A DNA stretch of 35,894 nucleotides from Cupriavidus phytohabitans (GTDB taxonomy: Bacteria; Pseudomonadota; Gammaproteobacteria; Burkholderiales; Burkholderiaceae). Shown in pieces: positions 8,860-16,797 of this stretch; position 1 is the first letter of the stretch, and every line of letters begins with the position of its first letter. The notes beneath the pieces were generated by a model. That model did no database searches. It saw only the letters and a list, made by a program, of their open reading frames with translations, and had not been told where the DNA came from. Where the stretch lies: positions 1-35,894 of the forward strand of contig NZ_AUFE01000055.1 of NCBI RefSeq assembly GCF_000426345.1, in the 5' to 3' direction. The translations under genes were made by a program, and so were the position numbers.

Positions 8860-9717
8860 ATGCTCAGCTATCGTCACGCCTTCCATGCCGGCAACCATGC
8901 CGATGTCCTCAAACATGCCGTCGTCGTGCAGCTGCTCGAACACCTCACGCAGAAGGACAAGGCGATCTGGTACATCGACACCCACGCCGGCGCCGGCCTT
9001 TATGCGCTCGAGCACGAGTGGGCGCAAAAGAAGGCCGAGTTCGAGACCGGCATTGCGCCCCTGTGGCGGGCCGCCGCCAGCGGCACCGCGCTGCCGCCGC
9101 TGCTGGACGAGTACCTCGACCAGGTCCGCGCGCTGAACCAGGATGGCAACCTGCGCCACTATCCCGGGTCGCCATGGCTGGCCTGGCAGATGCTGCGCGA
9201 GCAGGACCGGCTGCGCTTGTTCGAACTGCACAGCACCGAAATCCAGGTGCTGCGCGACAACTTCCGCGGCGCCGGCCGCCGCGTAATGCTGTACGACGGC
9301 GACGGCTTCGGCGGCATCAAGGCGATCCTGCCGCCGCCGCCGCGGCGCGCGCTGGTGCTGGTGGACCCCTCCTACGAAGACAAGCAGGACTACGCCCGCA
9401 CCGTGCAGACCGTGCGCGACGGCCTGGAGCGCTTTGCCACGGGCGTCTATGCGGTCTGGTACCCACAGGTGCAGCGGCGCGAATCGCTGCAGCTGCCGGT
9501 GCAACTGAAGGCCCTGCCGCTGAAGAGCTGGCTGCACGTGACGCTGACCGTCAGGCACCCGGTCGAAGGCGGCCTGGGGCTGCACGGCAGCGGCATGTTC
9601 ATCATCAACCCGCCGTGGCGGCTGGAGGAAATGCTGCGGGAGGCGATGCCGCTGCTGGTCAACCTGCTCGGCCAGGACGACGGCGCGAAATTCACGCTGG
9701 AAGCGGAAGAGCGGTAA
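8860..9717 (+). CDS. rlmJ: RlmJ, 23S rRNA (adenine2030-N6)-methyltransferase
   Basis: SAM-dependent methyltransferase that makes m6A2030 in 23S rRNA. The start at 8860 gives MLSYRHAFHAGNHADVLKH, the conserved beginning of the family, and 285 residues. A longer in-frame ORF begins at 8746, but its extra 38 codons are unlike the family. The SAM motif DTHAGAGLY lies at 40-48. The catalytic motif IV reads DPSY (169-172) where E. coli RlmJ has DPPY; that Ser substitution is conservative and, from memory, not unusual in this family. It converges on the VanZ-like gene with a 36-base gap holding a GC hairpin. Confidence 0.93.
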   Translation: MLSYRHAFHAGNHADVLKHAVVVQLLEHLTQKDKAIWYIDTHAGAGLYALEHEWAQKKAEFETGIAPLWRAAASGTALPPLLDEYLDQVRALNQDGNLRHYPGSPWLAWQMLREQDRLRLFELHSTEIQVLRDNFRGAGRRVMLYDGDGFGGIKAILPPPPRRALVLVDPSYEDKQDYARTVQTVRDGLERFATGVYAVWYPQVQRRESLQLPVQLKALPLKSWLHVTLTVRHPVEGGLGLHGSGMFIINPPWRLEEMLREAMPLLVNLLGQDDGAKFTLEAEER

Positions 9718-9729
9718 AGCGACAAGCGC

Positions 9730-9747
9730 CGGCGGCATGCGCCGCCG
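9730..9747. terminator. GC hairpin in the rlmJ / VanZ-like convergent gap
   Basis: CGGCGGC (9730-9736), loop ATGC, GCCGCCG (9741-9747). It lies between two convergent stop codons 36 bases apart and is symmetrical enough to act on both strands, but there is no T tract on either side. Confidence 0.4.
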
Positions 9748-9753
9748 CGCGAG

Positions 9754-10125
9754 CTAACGTGGCAAGCGCCGGCCGCGGCCGCGCCACAGCCAGTCCAGCG
9801 CCACGCCGGCCAGCACCCCGCAGGTGTCCGCCGCCAGGTCGAGCCAGTCGGCCTCGCGGTATTCGGTCATGCCCTGCAACAGCTCGATGACGCCGCCATA
9901 AGCGACCAGCGCCACCAGCAGGGCTAGCCAGTGGCCGGCAAAGGCGCGCCGCCCCAGCAGCGCCAGCGCGCCAAAGGCCAGCAGGTGGTTGCCCTTGTCC
10001 CAGCCGGTGCTTGGCAGGGGCTGGGACGGCGGCATCAGCGACAGGGCCAGCACGGCGCAGGCGCAGGCCCAGAAGAGCAGGCGCCATGGCGGCGCCTTCA
10101 AGGCAGAAGTCAGACCAGGGGGCAT
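9754..10125 (-). CDS. VanZ-like family membrane protein
   Basis: Small integral membrane protein of about 123 residues with about four hydrophobic segments. The sequence features of the VanZ-like family are visible: a first helix ending in SLMPP, the WDKGNHLLAFGALALLG segment (DKxxHxxxF), and VIELLQGMTEYREADWLDLAADTCG (E-x-x-Q, R-x-x-x-x-D-x-x-x-x). VanZ of enterococci lowers teicoplanin sensitivity, but most chromosomal relatives have no known role. The start is uncertain: ATG at 10125 gives the usual length, ATG at 10149 adds eight residues, and neither has a good ribosome site. An AT-rich TATATATT stretch on this strand near 10170 could be its promoter. Confidence 0.8.
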   Translation of the reverse strand: MPPGLTSALKAPPWRLLFWACACAVLALSLMPPSQPLPSTGWDKGNHLLAFGALALLGRRAFAGHWLALLVALVAYGGVIELLQGMTEYREADWLDLAADTCGVLAGVALDWLWRGRGRRLPR

Positions 10126-10221
10126 GGGACAGGGAGCGCGCCGCCCCATGCGGCACGCGTCGGCAATGCCGACAATATATATCGCTGGCCAGCGGGACTG
10201 GATTCCCCTCGCGCCTTGCGC

Positions 10222-10227
10222 TACAAT
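10222..10227 (+). promoter_or_regulatory. -10 box TACAAT upstream of a terminator
   Basis: CTACAAT, the same heptamer found before hpnD, the GNAT gene and serB in this window. Transcription from here would begin near 10234 and meet the terminator at 10294-10322. The -35 region (TGGATT at 10199-10204) is weak. Confidence 0.45.
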
Positions 10228-10233
10228 CCGCAG

Positions 10234-10322
10234 CCTCATTGCGCTGCGGGCGCAGAACCTGCCACGGCAGGCGCCGGCAGCGGCGGACCGATGAAAGGCG
10301 GGCAGTTCCAGCCGCCTTTTTT
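10234..10322 (+). ncRNA. Candidate ~90-nt small RNA
   Basis: A stretch bounded by a TACAAT -10 box and a good intrinsic terminator, with no reading frame that fits. Inside it CCTGC/GCAGG forms a small hairpin (around 10258-10271) before the terminator stem. It does not contain the conserved SRP RNA loop sequence, and it is too short for 6S RNA. It could instead be a leader transcript whose read-through supplies tRNA-Leu. I do not recognise a family. Confidence 0.33.
10294..10322 (+). terminator. Rho-independent terminator upstream of tRNA-Leu
   Basis: AAAGGCGG (10294-10301) pairs with CCGCCTTT (10312-10319) around a 10-base loop, with six T at 10317-10322. No plus-strand protein gene lies directly upstream (rlmJ ends at 9717, with the VanZ-like gene antisense in between), which is why a separate short transcript is suspected. 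Confidence 0.75.
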
Positions 10323-10386
10323 GCTTTCGTGTCCCGCGCAGGCAATGAGCATCGCGGCCGCCCGTCCGGGCTGCGCCGCAAGGACC

Positions 10387-10473
10387 GCGAGGGTGGCGAA
10401 ATTGGTAGACGCACCAGGTTTAGGTCCTGACGCCAGCAATGGTGTAGGGGTTCGAGTCCCCTCCCTCGCACCA
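10387..10473 (+). tRNA. tRNA-Leu (anticodon UAG)
   Basis: Class II tRNA of 87 bases with CCA encoded. Acceptor arms are GCGAGGG (10387-10393) and CCCTCGC (10463-10469), discriminator A10470. The D-arm GGCGAAATTGGTAGAC is typical of leucine tRNAs. The anticodon loop is TTTAGGT with anticodon TAG at 10421-10423, reading CUN codons. The T-arm is GGGGTTCGAGTCCCC. A long variable arm is present. The outermost anticodon-stem pair is a C-A mismatch. Confidence 0.96.
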
Positions 10474-10804
10474 TCCGCCCTTCCTGTGGCGGCGCCACCA
10501 CATGCCGATGCGCTGGTCCCGGTGGCCAGTCCTTACCTGTCGAAACTCGCAGCGGCCAGCGGCGAGATCATCCCGATGTATTGCACAAATTCCGGACAGG
10601 CCTGAGTACGCTGCCGGACGTGCAGGTGTGCGAGATGCTGGAGCAATGACCGCGAGCGCCGCCGGTCCTCGCGGGAGGTGGTAGAACACCTGAGTGCCAA
10701 CGGCTATCGCAGCCCCCGCGCGCGATCTATTCTGAAAGTGTTGGAGCGGTATTGCACACTTCGCCGACCACTCCAGTCTTCACCTCAGCCCTATCGGAGG
10801 GCAT
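10474..10804. other. 331-base stretch without a recognised gene
   Basis: Between tRNA-Leu and the cysteine-rich exported protein. It holds a 7-bp inverted repeat CCGCGAG/CTCGCGG near 10651-10675 (11-base loop, no T tract) and a 10-base direct repeat, GTATTGCACA, at 10578-10587 and 10749-10758. Short frames here have no recognisable similarity, ribosome site or signal. The promoter of the downstream gene is presumably in the AT-richer part after 10720. Confidence 0.5.
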
Positions 10805-11152
10805 ATGAAAGTTTCTGCCTTGCTGTTGGCAGCGTCGATGGCCGCTGGCTGGTCATCGCTCGCCCAGGCTGCCGGATGCCAGTACGACATGCAGTGCAAA
10901 GGGGAGCGGATCTGCCAGCAAGGGCAGTGCGTGTTCCCTGATGCCGAAGAAACGGCCGAAGCCGGCGGGCCAGCCCCGGCGCCGACCCTCAAGCGCACAC
11001 CGATGCCGCCACCGCCGCGCGGCTGCTGCACGGTGGCAGGCAAGCTCAAGCTGTCGCCGGCTTCGGCCTCCGATACCAGCCTGACCATCGGCGACGCTTG
11101 CCAGGGCATGACCAACTCCGGCAAGCCGGTTCCCGGCACGATCTGCAACTAG
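10805..11152 (+). CDS. Small exported cysteine-rich protein, unknown function
   Basis: 115 residues with a clear Sec signal peptide (MKVSALLLAASMAAGWSSLAQA, cleavage near 22). The mature protein has eight cysteines (25, 31, 37, 42, 74, 75, 99, 114), enough for four disulfides. The first four lie in a compact C-x5-C-x5-C-x4-C module (CQYDMQCKGERICQQGQC) resembling short EGF/EB-type disulfide modules. A Pro/Ala-rich linker (55-72) separates it from a C-terminal half with CC, C and C. A good ribosome site GGAGG (10796-10800) precedes the ATG. It is monocistronic, downstream of tRNA-Leu. I do not recognise the family; periplasmic location is inferred. Confidence 0.8.
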   Translation: MKVSALLLAASMAAGWSSLAQAAGCQYDMQCKGERICQQGQCVFPDAEETAEAGGPAPAPTLKRTPMPPPPRGCCTVAGKLKLSPASASDTSLTIGDACQGMTNSGKPVPGTICN

Positions 11153-11298
11153 GCGCGCAGGCCTGGCGGCCCGCGCCTGCCAGCCTGCCATTGCCGCGCG
11201 CCTTCTATTGCCGCGCGCTGGCTGGCGTTGGCGCGCAGGCGCCAGTACGGCTCGCAGCTGCATGCGCCGCGCCGGCCTGACACCGGCAGCCGCGCCCG

Positions 11299-14200
11299 TC
11301 AGACTGCCAGCGCCCCAACCCCTGCCTCGGGCCGCTTGATGCGGAACCACGCCGCATACAGCGCCGGCAGGAACAGCAGCGTCAGCACGGTGGCAATGAT
11401 CAGCCCACCCATGATCGCCACCGCCATCGGCCCCCAGAACATCGAGCGCGACAGCGGGATCATCGCCAGCACCGCCGCGGCGGCAGTCAGGATGATCGGG
11501 CGGAAACGGCGCACCGCCGCTTCGACGATTGCGGTCCAGGGCGGCACGCCCGCACTGATGTCCTGCTCGATCTGGTCGACCAGGATCACCGAGTTGCGGA
11601 TGATCATGCCCAGCAGCGCGGTAATGCCCAACTGCGCCACGAACCCCATCGGCGCGCGCAGCAGCAGCAGCGTCGCGGCGGCACCGATCAGGCCCAGCGG
11701 GCCGGTCAGGAACACCATCAGCGCGCGCGAGAAGCTATGCAGCTGCAGCATCAGCAGCGTGAAGATCAGGAAGATGCACAGCGGCAGCTGGGCGGCGATC
11801 GACGCGCCGGCCTTGCCGCTTTCTTCTTCCGCCCCGGCCACGGTGATGCGGTAGCCCGCGGGCAGCTGCGCGCGCAGCTGGTCCAGCTGCGGGTTGATCT
11901 GCGCGGTCACGGTCGGGCCCTGGATGCCGTCGACCACGTCCGCCTGCACGGTCACGCCGAAGTCCCGGTTCTCGCGCCAGACCACCCCGGGCTCGGACTT
12001 CAGCGCCACGCGTGCCACCTGGGTCAGCGGCACGGTGCGGCCGGTATTGGTCGGCACCAGCACGTTGTTCAGGTCGGACATGGCATCGCGCTCGTTGCGC
12101 GGCGTGCGCATCAGGATCTCGATCAGCTTGTCGCCGTCGCGGTACTGGCCGACCGGCACGCCGGTCAGCACGGTCTGCGTCACGCGCGCGATCGCGCTGG
12201 TGGTGACGCCCAGCGCGCGCGCCTTGTCCTGGTCGATCTCCAGGCGCAGCATCTTGACGTTCTCGTTCCAGTTATCGTTGACGCCGACCGTGTTCGGGTT
12301 CGCGCGCATCACGGCCTTGACCTGGTCGGCCAGCTGGCGCACCGCGCCCGCCTCAGGGCCGATCACGCGGAATTGCACCGGATACGCCACTGGCGGCCCG
12401 TTCGGCAGCAGCTTGACGCGGCCGCGCAGGTACGGGAATTCGGTGTCGAGCAGCTTGATGATGCGACGGCGCAGCGCGTCGCGCACCTCGGTGCTGGCCG
12501 GCATCACGATTACCTGCGCGACGTTGCTCTGCGGAAAGATCTGGTCGAGCGGCAGGTAGAAACGCGGCGCGCCGGTGCCGACGAAGGTGGTCAGGCTTTC
12601 CACCTGCCTGTCCTTGCCCACCAGCCGCTCGAAGCGCTTGGCTTCGGCTTCCATCTGGGCAAAGCTGGTGCCTTCCGGCATCCACAGTTCCACCATCAGT
12701 TCGGGCCGGCTGGAATCGGGGAAAAACTGCTTCTCGACGAACTTGAACGCGTAGATGCCCAGCACGAACGTCACCAGCGTGATGGCGATCACGGTCTTGC
12801 GCCAGGTCACGCACCAGTCCACCAGCCGGCGGAAGCGCGCGTAGAACGGCGTATCGAACACCTCATGATGCTCGCCCGCGCCCGCACCGCGCGTCCTGAG
12901 CAGCAGATAGCCGAGGTAAGGCGTGAAATACACCGCCGCCAGCCACGACAGCACCAGTGCCAGCGCGGTCACGGCAAAGATGGCGAAGGTGTACTCGCCC
13001 ACCGTCGAGCGCGCCAGCCCTACCGGCAGGAATCCCGCCGCCGTGATCAGCGTGCCGGTCAGCATCGGCATCGCCGTCGAGGTATAGGCGAAGGTGGCCG
13101 CCTCCATCTTGGAGAACCCCTCTTCCAGCTTGCGCACCATCATCTCGACCGCGATGATGGCGTCGTCGACCAGCAGCCCCAGCGCCACGATCAGCGCGCC
13201 CAGCGAGATCTTGTGCAGGCCGATGCCGAAGATGTGCATGAACAGGAAGGTCACCGCCAGCACCAGTGGAATCGTCAGCGCCACCACCAGCCCGGGCCGC
13301 ACGTCCAGCCGCAGCGGCCGCGTATGCAAGCCCAGTGCGACGAAGCTGACCGCCAGCACGATCACCACGGCCTCGATCAGCACGCGCACGAACTCGCCCA
13401 CCGATTGCTTGACCGCCTTGGGCTGGTCCTGGACCTGGTCCATCTCGATGCCGACCGGCAGCTGGCCGCGCAGCTTCTCGAAGGCCGCGCGCAGGTCCTT
13501 GCCGAGCTGGATGATGTCGCCGCCCTTCTGCATCGAGATGCCCAGCCCGATCACATCCTTGCCATTGAAGCGCATCCGCGTCTGGGTGGGGTCGACATAG
13601 CCGCGGTACACTTGCGCGATGTCGCCGAGGCGGATATTGGCGATGCCATTGGGCCCGCGCAGCACCAGGTTCTCCAGGTCCCCGACACTGGCGAACTGGC
13701 CCGACAGGCGCACCTGCAGGTTGTCGCTCGGCGTGACCAGCACGCCGCTGCCGGTCAGGTTGTTCTGCTGCGAGATCTGGTCGGCGATGGCATTGATGTC
13801 CAACCCGAGCTGGGCAAAGCGCGCCTGGTTGAACTCGATATAGACCTTCTCGTCCTGCAGCCCGATCAGCGACACCTTGGCTACCGACGGCACGCGCAGC
13901 AGCTCCTGCCGCACCAGGTCGGCGTACTCGCGCAGTTCCTTGTAGTTGAAGCCGTCTGCCGACAGCGCGTAGATGGTGCCGTAGACGTCGCCGAACTCGT
14001 CGTTGAAGAATGGCCCGCGGACGCCCGCGGGCAGGGTCTGCTGGATATCGCCGATTTTCTTGCGCACGGTGTACCAGATCTGCCCGGTTTCCTTCGCCGG
14101 CGAGGTGTCTTTGAGCTGGAAGATCACCGTGGTCTCGCCGGGCTTGGAGAAGCTGCGGATCTTGTCGGCGTAAGGCACTTCCTGCAGCTGGCGTTCGATC

Positions 14201-14412
14201 TTGTCGGTGACCTGCACCGCGATCTGCTCGGCGGTGGCGCCCGGCCAGAACGCCTGGACCACCATCACGCGGAAGGTAAAGGGCGGGTCCTCGTCCTGGC
14301 CCAGCTGGAAGAACGCCAGCAGGCCGCCCAGCAGCAGCACCACCAGCAGGTAGCGGGTCAGCGGCTGGTGCTCGAGCGCCCAGCGCGACAGGTTGAAGCG
14401 GGAATGATCCAT
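11299..14412 (-). CDS. RND efflux pump, inner-membrane permease (AcrB/HAE1-like)
   Basis: Proton-driven exporter of the resistance-nodulation-division superfamily, 1037 residues, full length. The first membrane helix (about 22-40) is followed by a large periplasmic loop with porter motifs, a block of helices from about 335, a second periplasmic loop, and the final helices (about 865-1030). The proton-relay acidic pair is Asp416-Asp417 in GLLVDDAI. It begins seven bases after the adaptor gene stop and has GAGGG before its ATG, so the two are one operon. No outer-membrane channel gene is present here, so it must use a TolC-type protein encoded elsewhere. The substrate cannot be told from sequence; the family resembles TriC-like drug pumps rather than metal (CusA) pumps. 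Confidence 0.93.
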   Translation of the reverse strand: MDHSRFNLSRWALEHQPLTRYLLVVLLLGGLLAFFQLGQDEDPPFTFRVMVVQAFWPGATAEQIAVQVTDKIERQLQEVPYADKIRSFSKPGETTVIFQLKDTSPAKETGQIWYTVRKKIGDIQQTLPAGVRGPFFNDEFGDVYGTIYALSADGFNYKELREYADLVRQELLRVPSVAKVSLIGLQDEKVYIEFNQARFAQLGLDINAIADQISQQNNLTGSGVLVTPSDNLQVRLSGQFASVGDLENLVLRGPNGIANIRLGDIAQVYRGYVDPTQTRMRFNGKDVIGLGISMQKGGDIIQLGKDLRAAFEKLRGQLPVGIEMDQVQDQPKAVKQSVGEFVRVLIEAVVIVLAVSFVALGLHTRPLRLDVRPGLVVALTIPLVLAVTFLFMHIFGIGLHKISLGALIVALGLLVDDAIIAVEMMVRKLEEGFSKMEAATFAYTSTAMPMLTGTLITAAGFLPVGLARSTVGEYTFAIFAVTALALVLSWLAAVYFTPYLGYLLLRTRGAGAGEHHEVFDTPFYARFRRLVDWCVTWRKTVIAITLVTFVLGIYAFKFVEKQFFPDSSRPELMVELWMPEGTSFAQMEAEAKRFERLVGKDRQVESLTTFVGTGAPRFYLPLDQIFPQSNVAQVIVMPASTEVRDALRRRIIKLLDTEFPYLRGRVKLLPNGPPVAYPVQFRVIGPEAGAVRQLADQVKAVMRANPNTVGVNDNWNENVKMLRLEIDQDKARALGVTTSAIARVTQTVLTGVPVGQYRDGDKLIEILMRTPRNERDAMSDLNNVLVPTNTGRTVPLTQVARVALKSEPGVVWRENRDFGVTVQADVVDGIQGPTVTAQINPQLDQLRAQLPAGYRITVAGAEEESGKAGASIAAQLPLCIFLIFTLLMLQLHSFSRALMVFLTGPLGLIGAAATLLLLRAPMGFVAQLGITALLGMIIRNSVILVDQIEQDISAGVPPWTAIVEAAVRRFRPIILTAAAAVLAMIPLSRSMFWGPMAVAIMGGLIIATVLTLLFLPALYAAWFRIKRPEAGVGALAV

Positions 14413-14419
14413 GCCGCCC

Positions 14420-15625
14420 TCAGCCCTGCTTAGGCGTCGGGGCCGGCGCGGAGGGGACTGCGGAAGCAGGCGCGACGGTCTGCAGCGGCCGCACCTTCTG
14501 GCCCGGGCGCAGCAGATGCACGCCTGCGGTGACGATGGTCTGGCCTGGCGCCAGCCCCTGCCGCACTTCCACCTCGTTGCCGACCGCGTCGCCCAGCGTC
14601 ACCGTGACCGGCTTGACCGTGCCGGCGGCTGCATCGTAGATCCACACCTGGTTGCGGCCCTGCTCCTGCAGCAGCGCCGTCAGCGGCACGCGGATCGCGG
14701 GGGTGGCCCCGGTCCGCACGAACGTCACCACCGCGGTCATGCCGAGCTTGAGGTCGGCGGGCGGATTGGGAATGGTGACGCGGGTGGCATAGGTGCGGGT
14801 GACCGGGTCGGCAGCCGCGGCAATCTCCCGCACTCGGCCAGGCAGCGCGCGCTGCGGCTCAGCCCAGGTATGGATACTGACGTCGGTAATGCCGCGCAGC
14901 AGGTCGACCTGGTCTTCCGGCAGGCCGATCGCCACTTCCTTCTCCGCGGTCTGGGCCACGCGCACCACCGGCTGGCCCGGGGTCACGACCTGCCCCACCT
15001 CGGCGTCGATGGCCGTGACCACGCCGTCGGCGTCGGCATGCAGCACGGCGTAGGCGGTCTGATTGGACTGGCTGCGCAGGCCGGCCTGGGCCTGGCGCAG
15101 GCGCGAGTCGGCCGCCTCGAAACTGGCCTGGCGCCGGTGCTGTTCGGCGGCGCTGATAAAGCCCTTGGCGAACAGGTCGTTGTAGCGCTTCAGATCCGAC
15201 GCGGCGAGGTCGCGGTCGGTCTTCGCGGCCTCGAACTGGGCGCGCGAGCCCGCTTCGGCGAGGGACAGGTCGGTCGGATCCAGCCGGGCCAGCGGCTGGC
15301 CCCTGGTGACGATGGCACCCACATCCACCAGGCGTGCCGCGATCTTGCCGCCCACGCGGAACCCCAGCCGCGATTCGACGCGCGGGCGCACGTCGCCGGA
15401 AAACTCGAAGGCGGTCTTGCCGCTGTGCTGGCTGAGCTGCATCAGCCGCACCGGGCGGACTTCCGGCGCCGGCTCGGCCTTCCTGCCGCAGCCTGCGACC
15501 GTGACGGCGCCGACAGCCACCAGCGCGACAACCGCGAAGCGCCCAAGGCGCGCGCGGCGTAACGATCTGGTGTCAAAAAGAGTCGCTGCGGCCGCAACTT
15601 CCGGCACTGGGCAAGGCACTGGCAT
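14420..15625 (-). CDS. RND efflux periplasmic adaptor lipoprotein (membrane fusion protein)
   Basis: Links the RND pump to an outer-membrane channel. From the start at 15625 it has 401 residues. The basic segment RSLRRARLGR is followed by a hydrophobic stretch and the lipobox VAGC (Cys46), then an HlyD/AcrA-type body: barrel-sandwich strands near RVGGKIAARLVDVGAIVTRGQPLARLD, an alpha-hairpin rich in Ala/Arg/Gln, and the second half-motif ADADGVVTAIDAEVGQVVTPGQPVVRVA. The 29-residue n-region is long for a lipoprotein. The upstream ATG at 15745 is excluded because it lies before the promoter at 15716-15745. It is the first gene of the operon with the pump. Confidence 0.9.
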   Translation of the reverse strand: MPVPCPVPEVAAAATLFDTRSLRRARLGRFAVVALVAVGAVTVAGCGRKAEPAPEVRPVRLMQLSQHSGKTAFEFSGDVRPRVESRLGFRVGGKIAARLVDVGAIVTRGQPLARLDPTDLSLAEAGSRAQFEAAKTDRDLAASDLKRYNDLFAKGFISAAEQHRRQASFEAADSRLRQAQAGLRSQSNQTAYAVLHADADGVVTAIDAEVGQVVTPGQPVVRVAQTAEKEVAIGLPEDQVDLLRGITDVSIHTWAEPQRALPGRVREIAAAADPVTRTYATRVTIPNPPADLKLGMTAVVTFVRTGATPAIRVPLTALLQEQGRNQVWIYDAAAGTVKPVTVTLGDAVGNEVEVRQGLAPGQTIVTAGVHLLRPGQKVRPLQTVAPASAVPSAPAPTPKQG

Positions 15626-15701
15626 CGGTAAGCTAGGAGTCGGATGGAACTGCTGGCAAGGCGGGCCGTCGGCCGCGGAGGCCAGCGCGGGATAATAAAT
15701 A

Positions 15702-15715
15702 ACTGGCCGGTCAGT
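15702..15715. promoter_or_regulatory. TetR-type operator palindrome over the efflux start site
   Basis: ACTGGCCGGTCAGT is a 14-bp near-palindrome (12 of 14 positions symmetrical) of the ACTGACCGGTCAGT type seen at operators of TetR-family efflux repressors. It lies directly after the -10 box and spans the predicted transcription start, so a bound repressor would block the operon. No tetR-type gene is in the window. Confidence 0.6.
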
Positions 15716-15745
15716 AATATAGCGATCCCCCCGGGGGTGCGTCAA
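15716..15745 (-). promoter_or_regulatory. Sigma-70 promoter of the RND efflux operon
   Basis: On the minus strand TTGACG (15745-15740), an 18-base spacer and TATATT (15721-15716). It is the best sigma-70 promoter match in the window. The predicted start near 15709 leaves a leader of about 84 bases before the adaptor gene. Confidence 0.65.
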
Positions 15746-15864
15746 ACGGCAGGCGACGAAACGCCTGGAACGCTCACTCAGGTGCCATTCCCGACAGATG
15801 AGCCGTGGTCAATTGTCTGCCGCCCGGCCACCCGGGGGCGTCCGAGTGCACGGATCGGCGATGC

Positions 15865-15870
15865 TACAAT
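15865..15870 (+). promoter_or_regulatory. hpnD: -10 box TACAAT of hpnD
   Basis: CTACAAT, 45 bases before the GTG start of hpnD. There is no good -35 hexamer. Confidence 0.45.
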
Positions 15871-15914
15871 CGGCGCCCCGCGCTTCCCCACCCCATCTTC
15901 AGACCGAGACCGGC

Positions 15915-16751
15915 GTGACGCCCGATCAGTATTGCCAAGAGAAAGTCGCCCAGAGCGGCTCCAGCTTCTATTACAGCTTCCTGTTCCTGCCGGCCGAACG
16001 CCGGCGCGCCATCACCGCGCTGTATGCCTGGTGCCGCGAAGTCGACGACGTGGTCGACGATACACATGATACCGGCCTGGCGCACCAGCAGCTGGACTGG
16101 TGGCGAGCGGAACTGCGGCGGCTGTTCGACGGCACGCCCACGCACCCGACCACCCAGGCGCTGCAGCCGCATGTTGCCGGCGCCGGCCTGCCGCAGGTCG
16201 AAATGACCGAAGTGCTCGACGGCATGGAGATGGACCTGACGCAGACGCGCTATCTGGATGAAGCCGGCCTGAACCGCTACTGCCATTGCGTCGCCGGCGT
16301 GGTCGGCACGCTCAGCGCGCGGCTGTTCGGCTATACCGACCCGAAGACGCTGGAATTTGCCGAGAAGCTCGGGCTGTCGCTGCAACTGGTCAATATCCTG
16401 CGCGACGTGGGCGAGGATGCCCGGCGCGGCCGCATCTACCTGCCCGTCGATACGCTGCAGCAGTTCCAGGTGCCGGCGTCAGAAATCCTCAAGGGCCAGC
16501 ATTCCGAGCGCTTCGTGGCACTGATGCAGTACCACGCCGAACGCGCCCGCAAGCTGTACCGCGAGGCGCTGGCGGCCCTGCCCCGCCAGGACCGCCGCGC
16601 CCAGCGCGCCGGGCTGCTGATGGGGGCGATCTACCATGCGCTGCTCGATGAGCTGGAAGCCAGCCAGTTCCAGGTCCTCAGCCAGCGCATCGCGCTGACG
16701 CCGCTGCGCAAGCTGTGGATCGCGTGGAAGACCTGGATCCGCAATAGCTGA
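15915..16751 (+). CDS. hpnD: Presqualene diphosphate synthase HpnD (squalene/phytoene synthase family)
   Basis: Condenses two farnesyl diphosphates to presqualene diphosphate, the first committed step of the bacterial HpnCDE route to squalene and hopanoids. The GTG start at 15915 gives 278 residues, the usual HpnD length. A longer ORF from 15798 has no conserved extension. Both Asp-rich motifs are present: DDVVDD (44-49) and DVGED (164-168, in NILRDVGEDARRGRIYLP). The signature order and absence of a C-terminal membrane anchor fit HpnD better than eukaryote-type squalene synthase. Phytoene synthase (CrtB) is the main alternative. No hpnC, hpnE or squalene-hopene cyclase gene lies nearby, so any hopanoid genes must be elsewhere. 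Confidence 0.85.
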   Translation: MTPDQYCQEKVAQSGSSFYYSFLFLPAERRRAITALYAWCREVDDVVDDTHDTGLAHQQLDWWRAELRRLFDGTPTHPTTQALQPHVAGAGLPQVEMTEVLDGMEMDLTQTRYLDEAGLNRYCHCVAGVVGTLSARLFGYTDPKTLEFAEKLGLSLQLVNILRDVGEDARRGRIYLPVDTLQQFQVPASEILKGQHSERFVALMQYHAERARKLYREALAALPRQDRRAQRAGLLMGAIYHALLDELEASQFQVLSQRIALTPLRKLWIAWKTWIRNS

Positions 16752-16797
16752 TACATAGTAAACCGGCAGCGAGCCACGATACCCGCCGACACCCGTT

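Noticed and set aside
10234..10322. SRP RNA, 6S RNA or a known riboswitch
   Set aside because: It lacks the SRP apical loop sequence, is too short for 6S RNA, and none of the riboswitch core sequences I know match.
10578..10758. 10-base direct repeat GTATTGCACA, 171 bases apart
   Set aside because: Only two copies, diverging right after the core; not enough for an iteron, operator pair or target duplication.
10474..10804. Possible genomic island or attachment site at tRNA-Leu
   Set aside because: tRNA genes are common integration sites, but no integrase and no second copy of the tRNA 3' end is visible in the window.
11190..11218. Direct repeat ATTGCCGCGCGC twice, 17 bases apart
   Set aside because: GC-rich words of this kind recur by chance here, and the region is a simple convergent intergenic gap.
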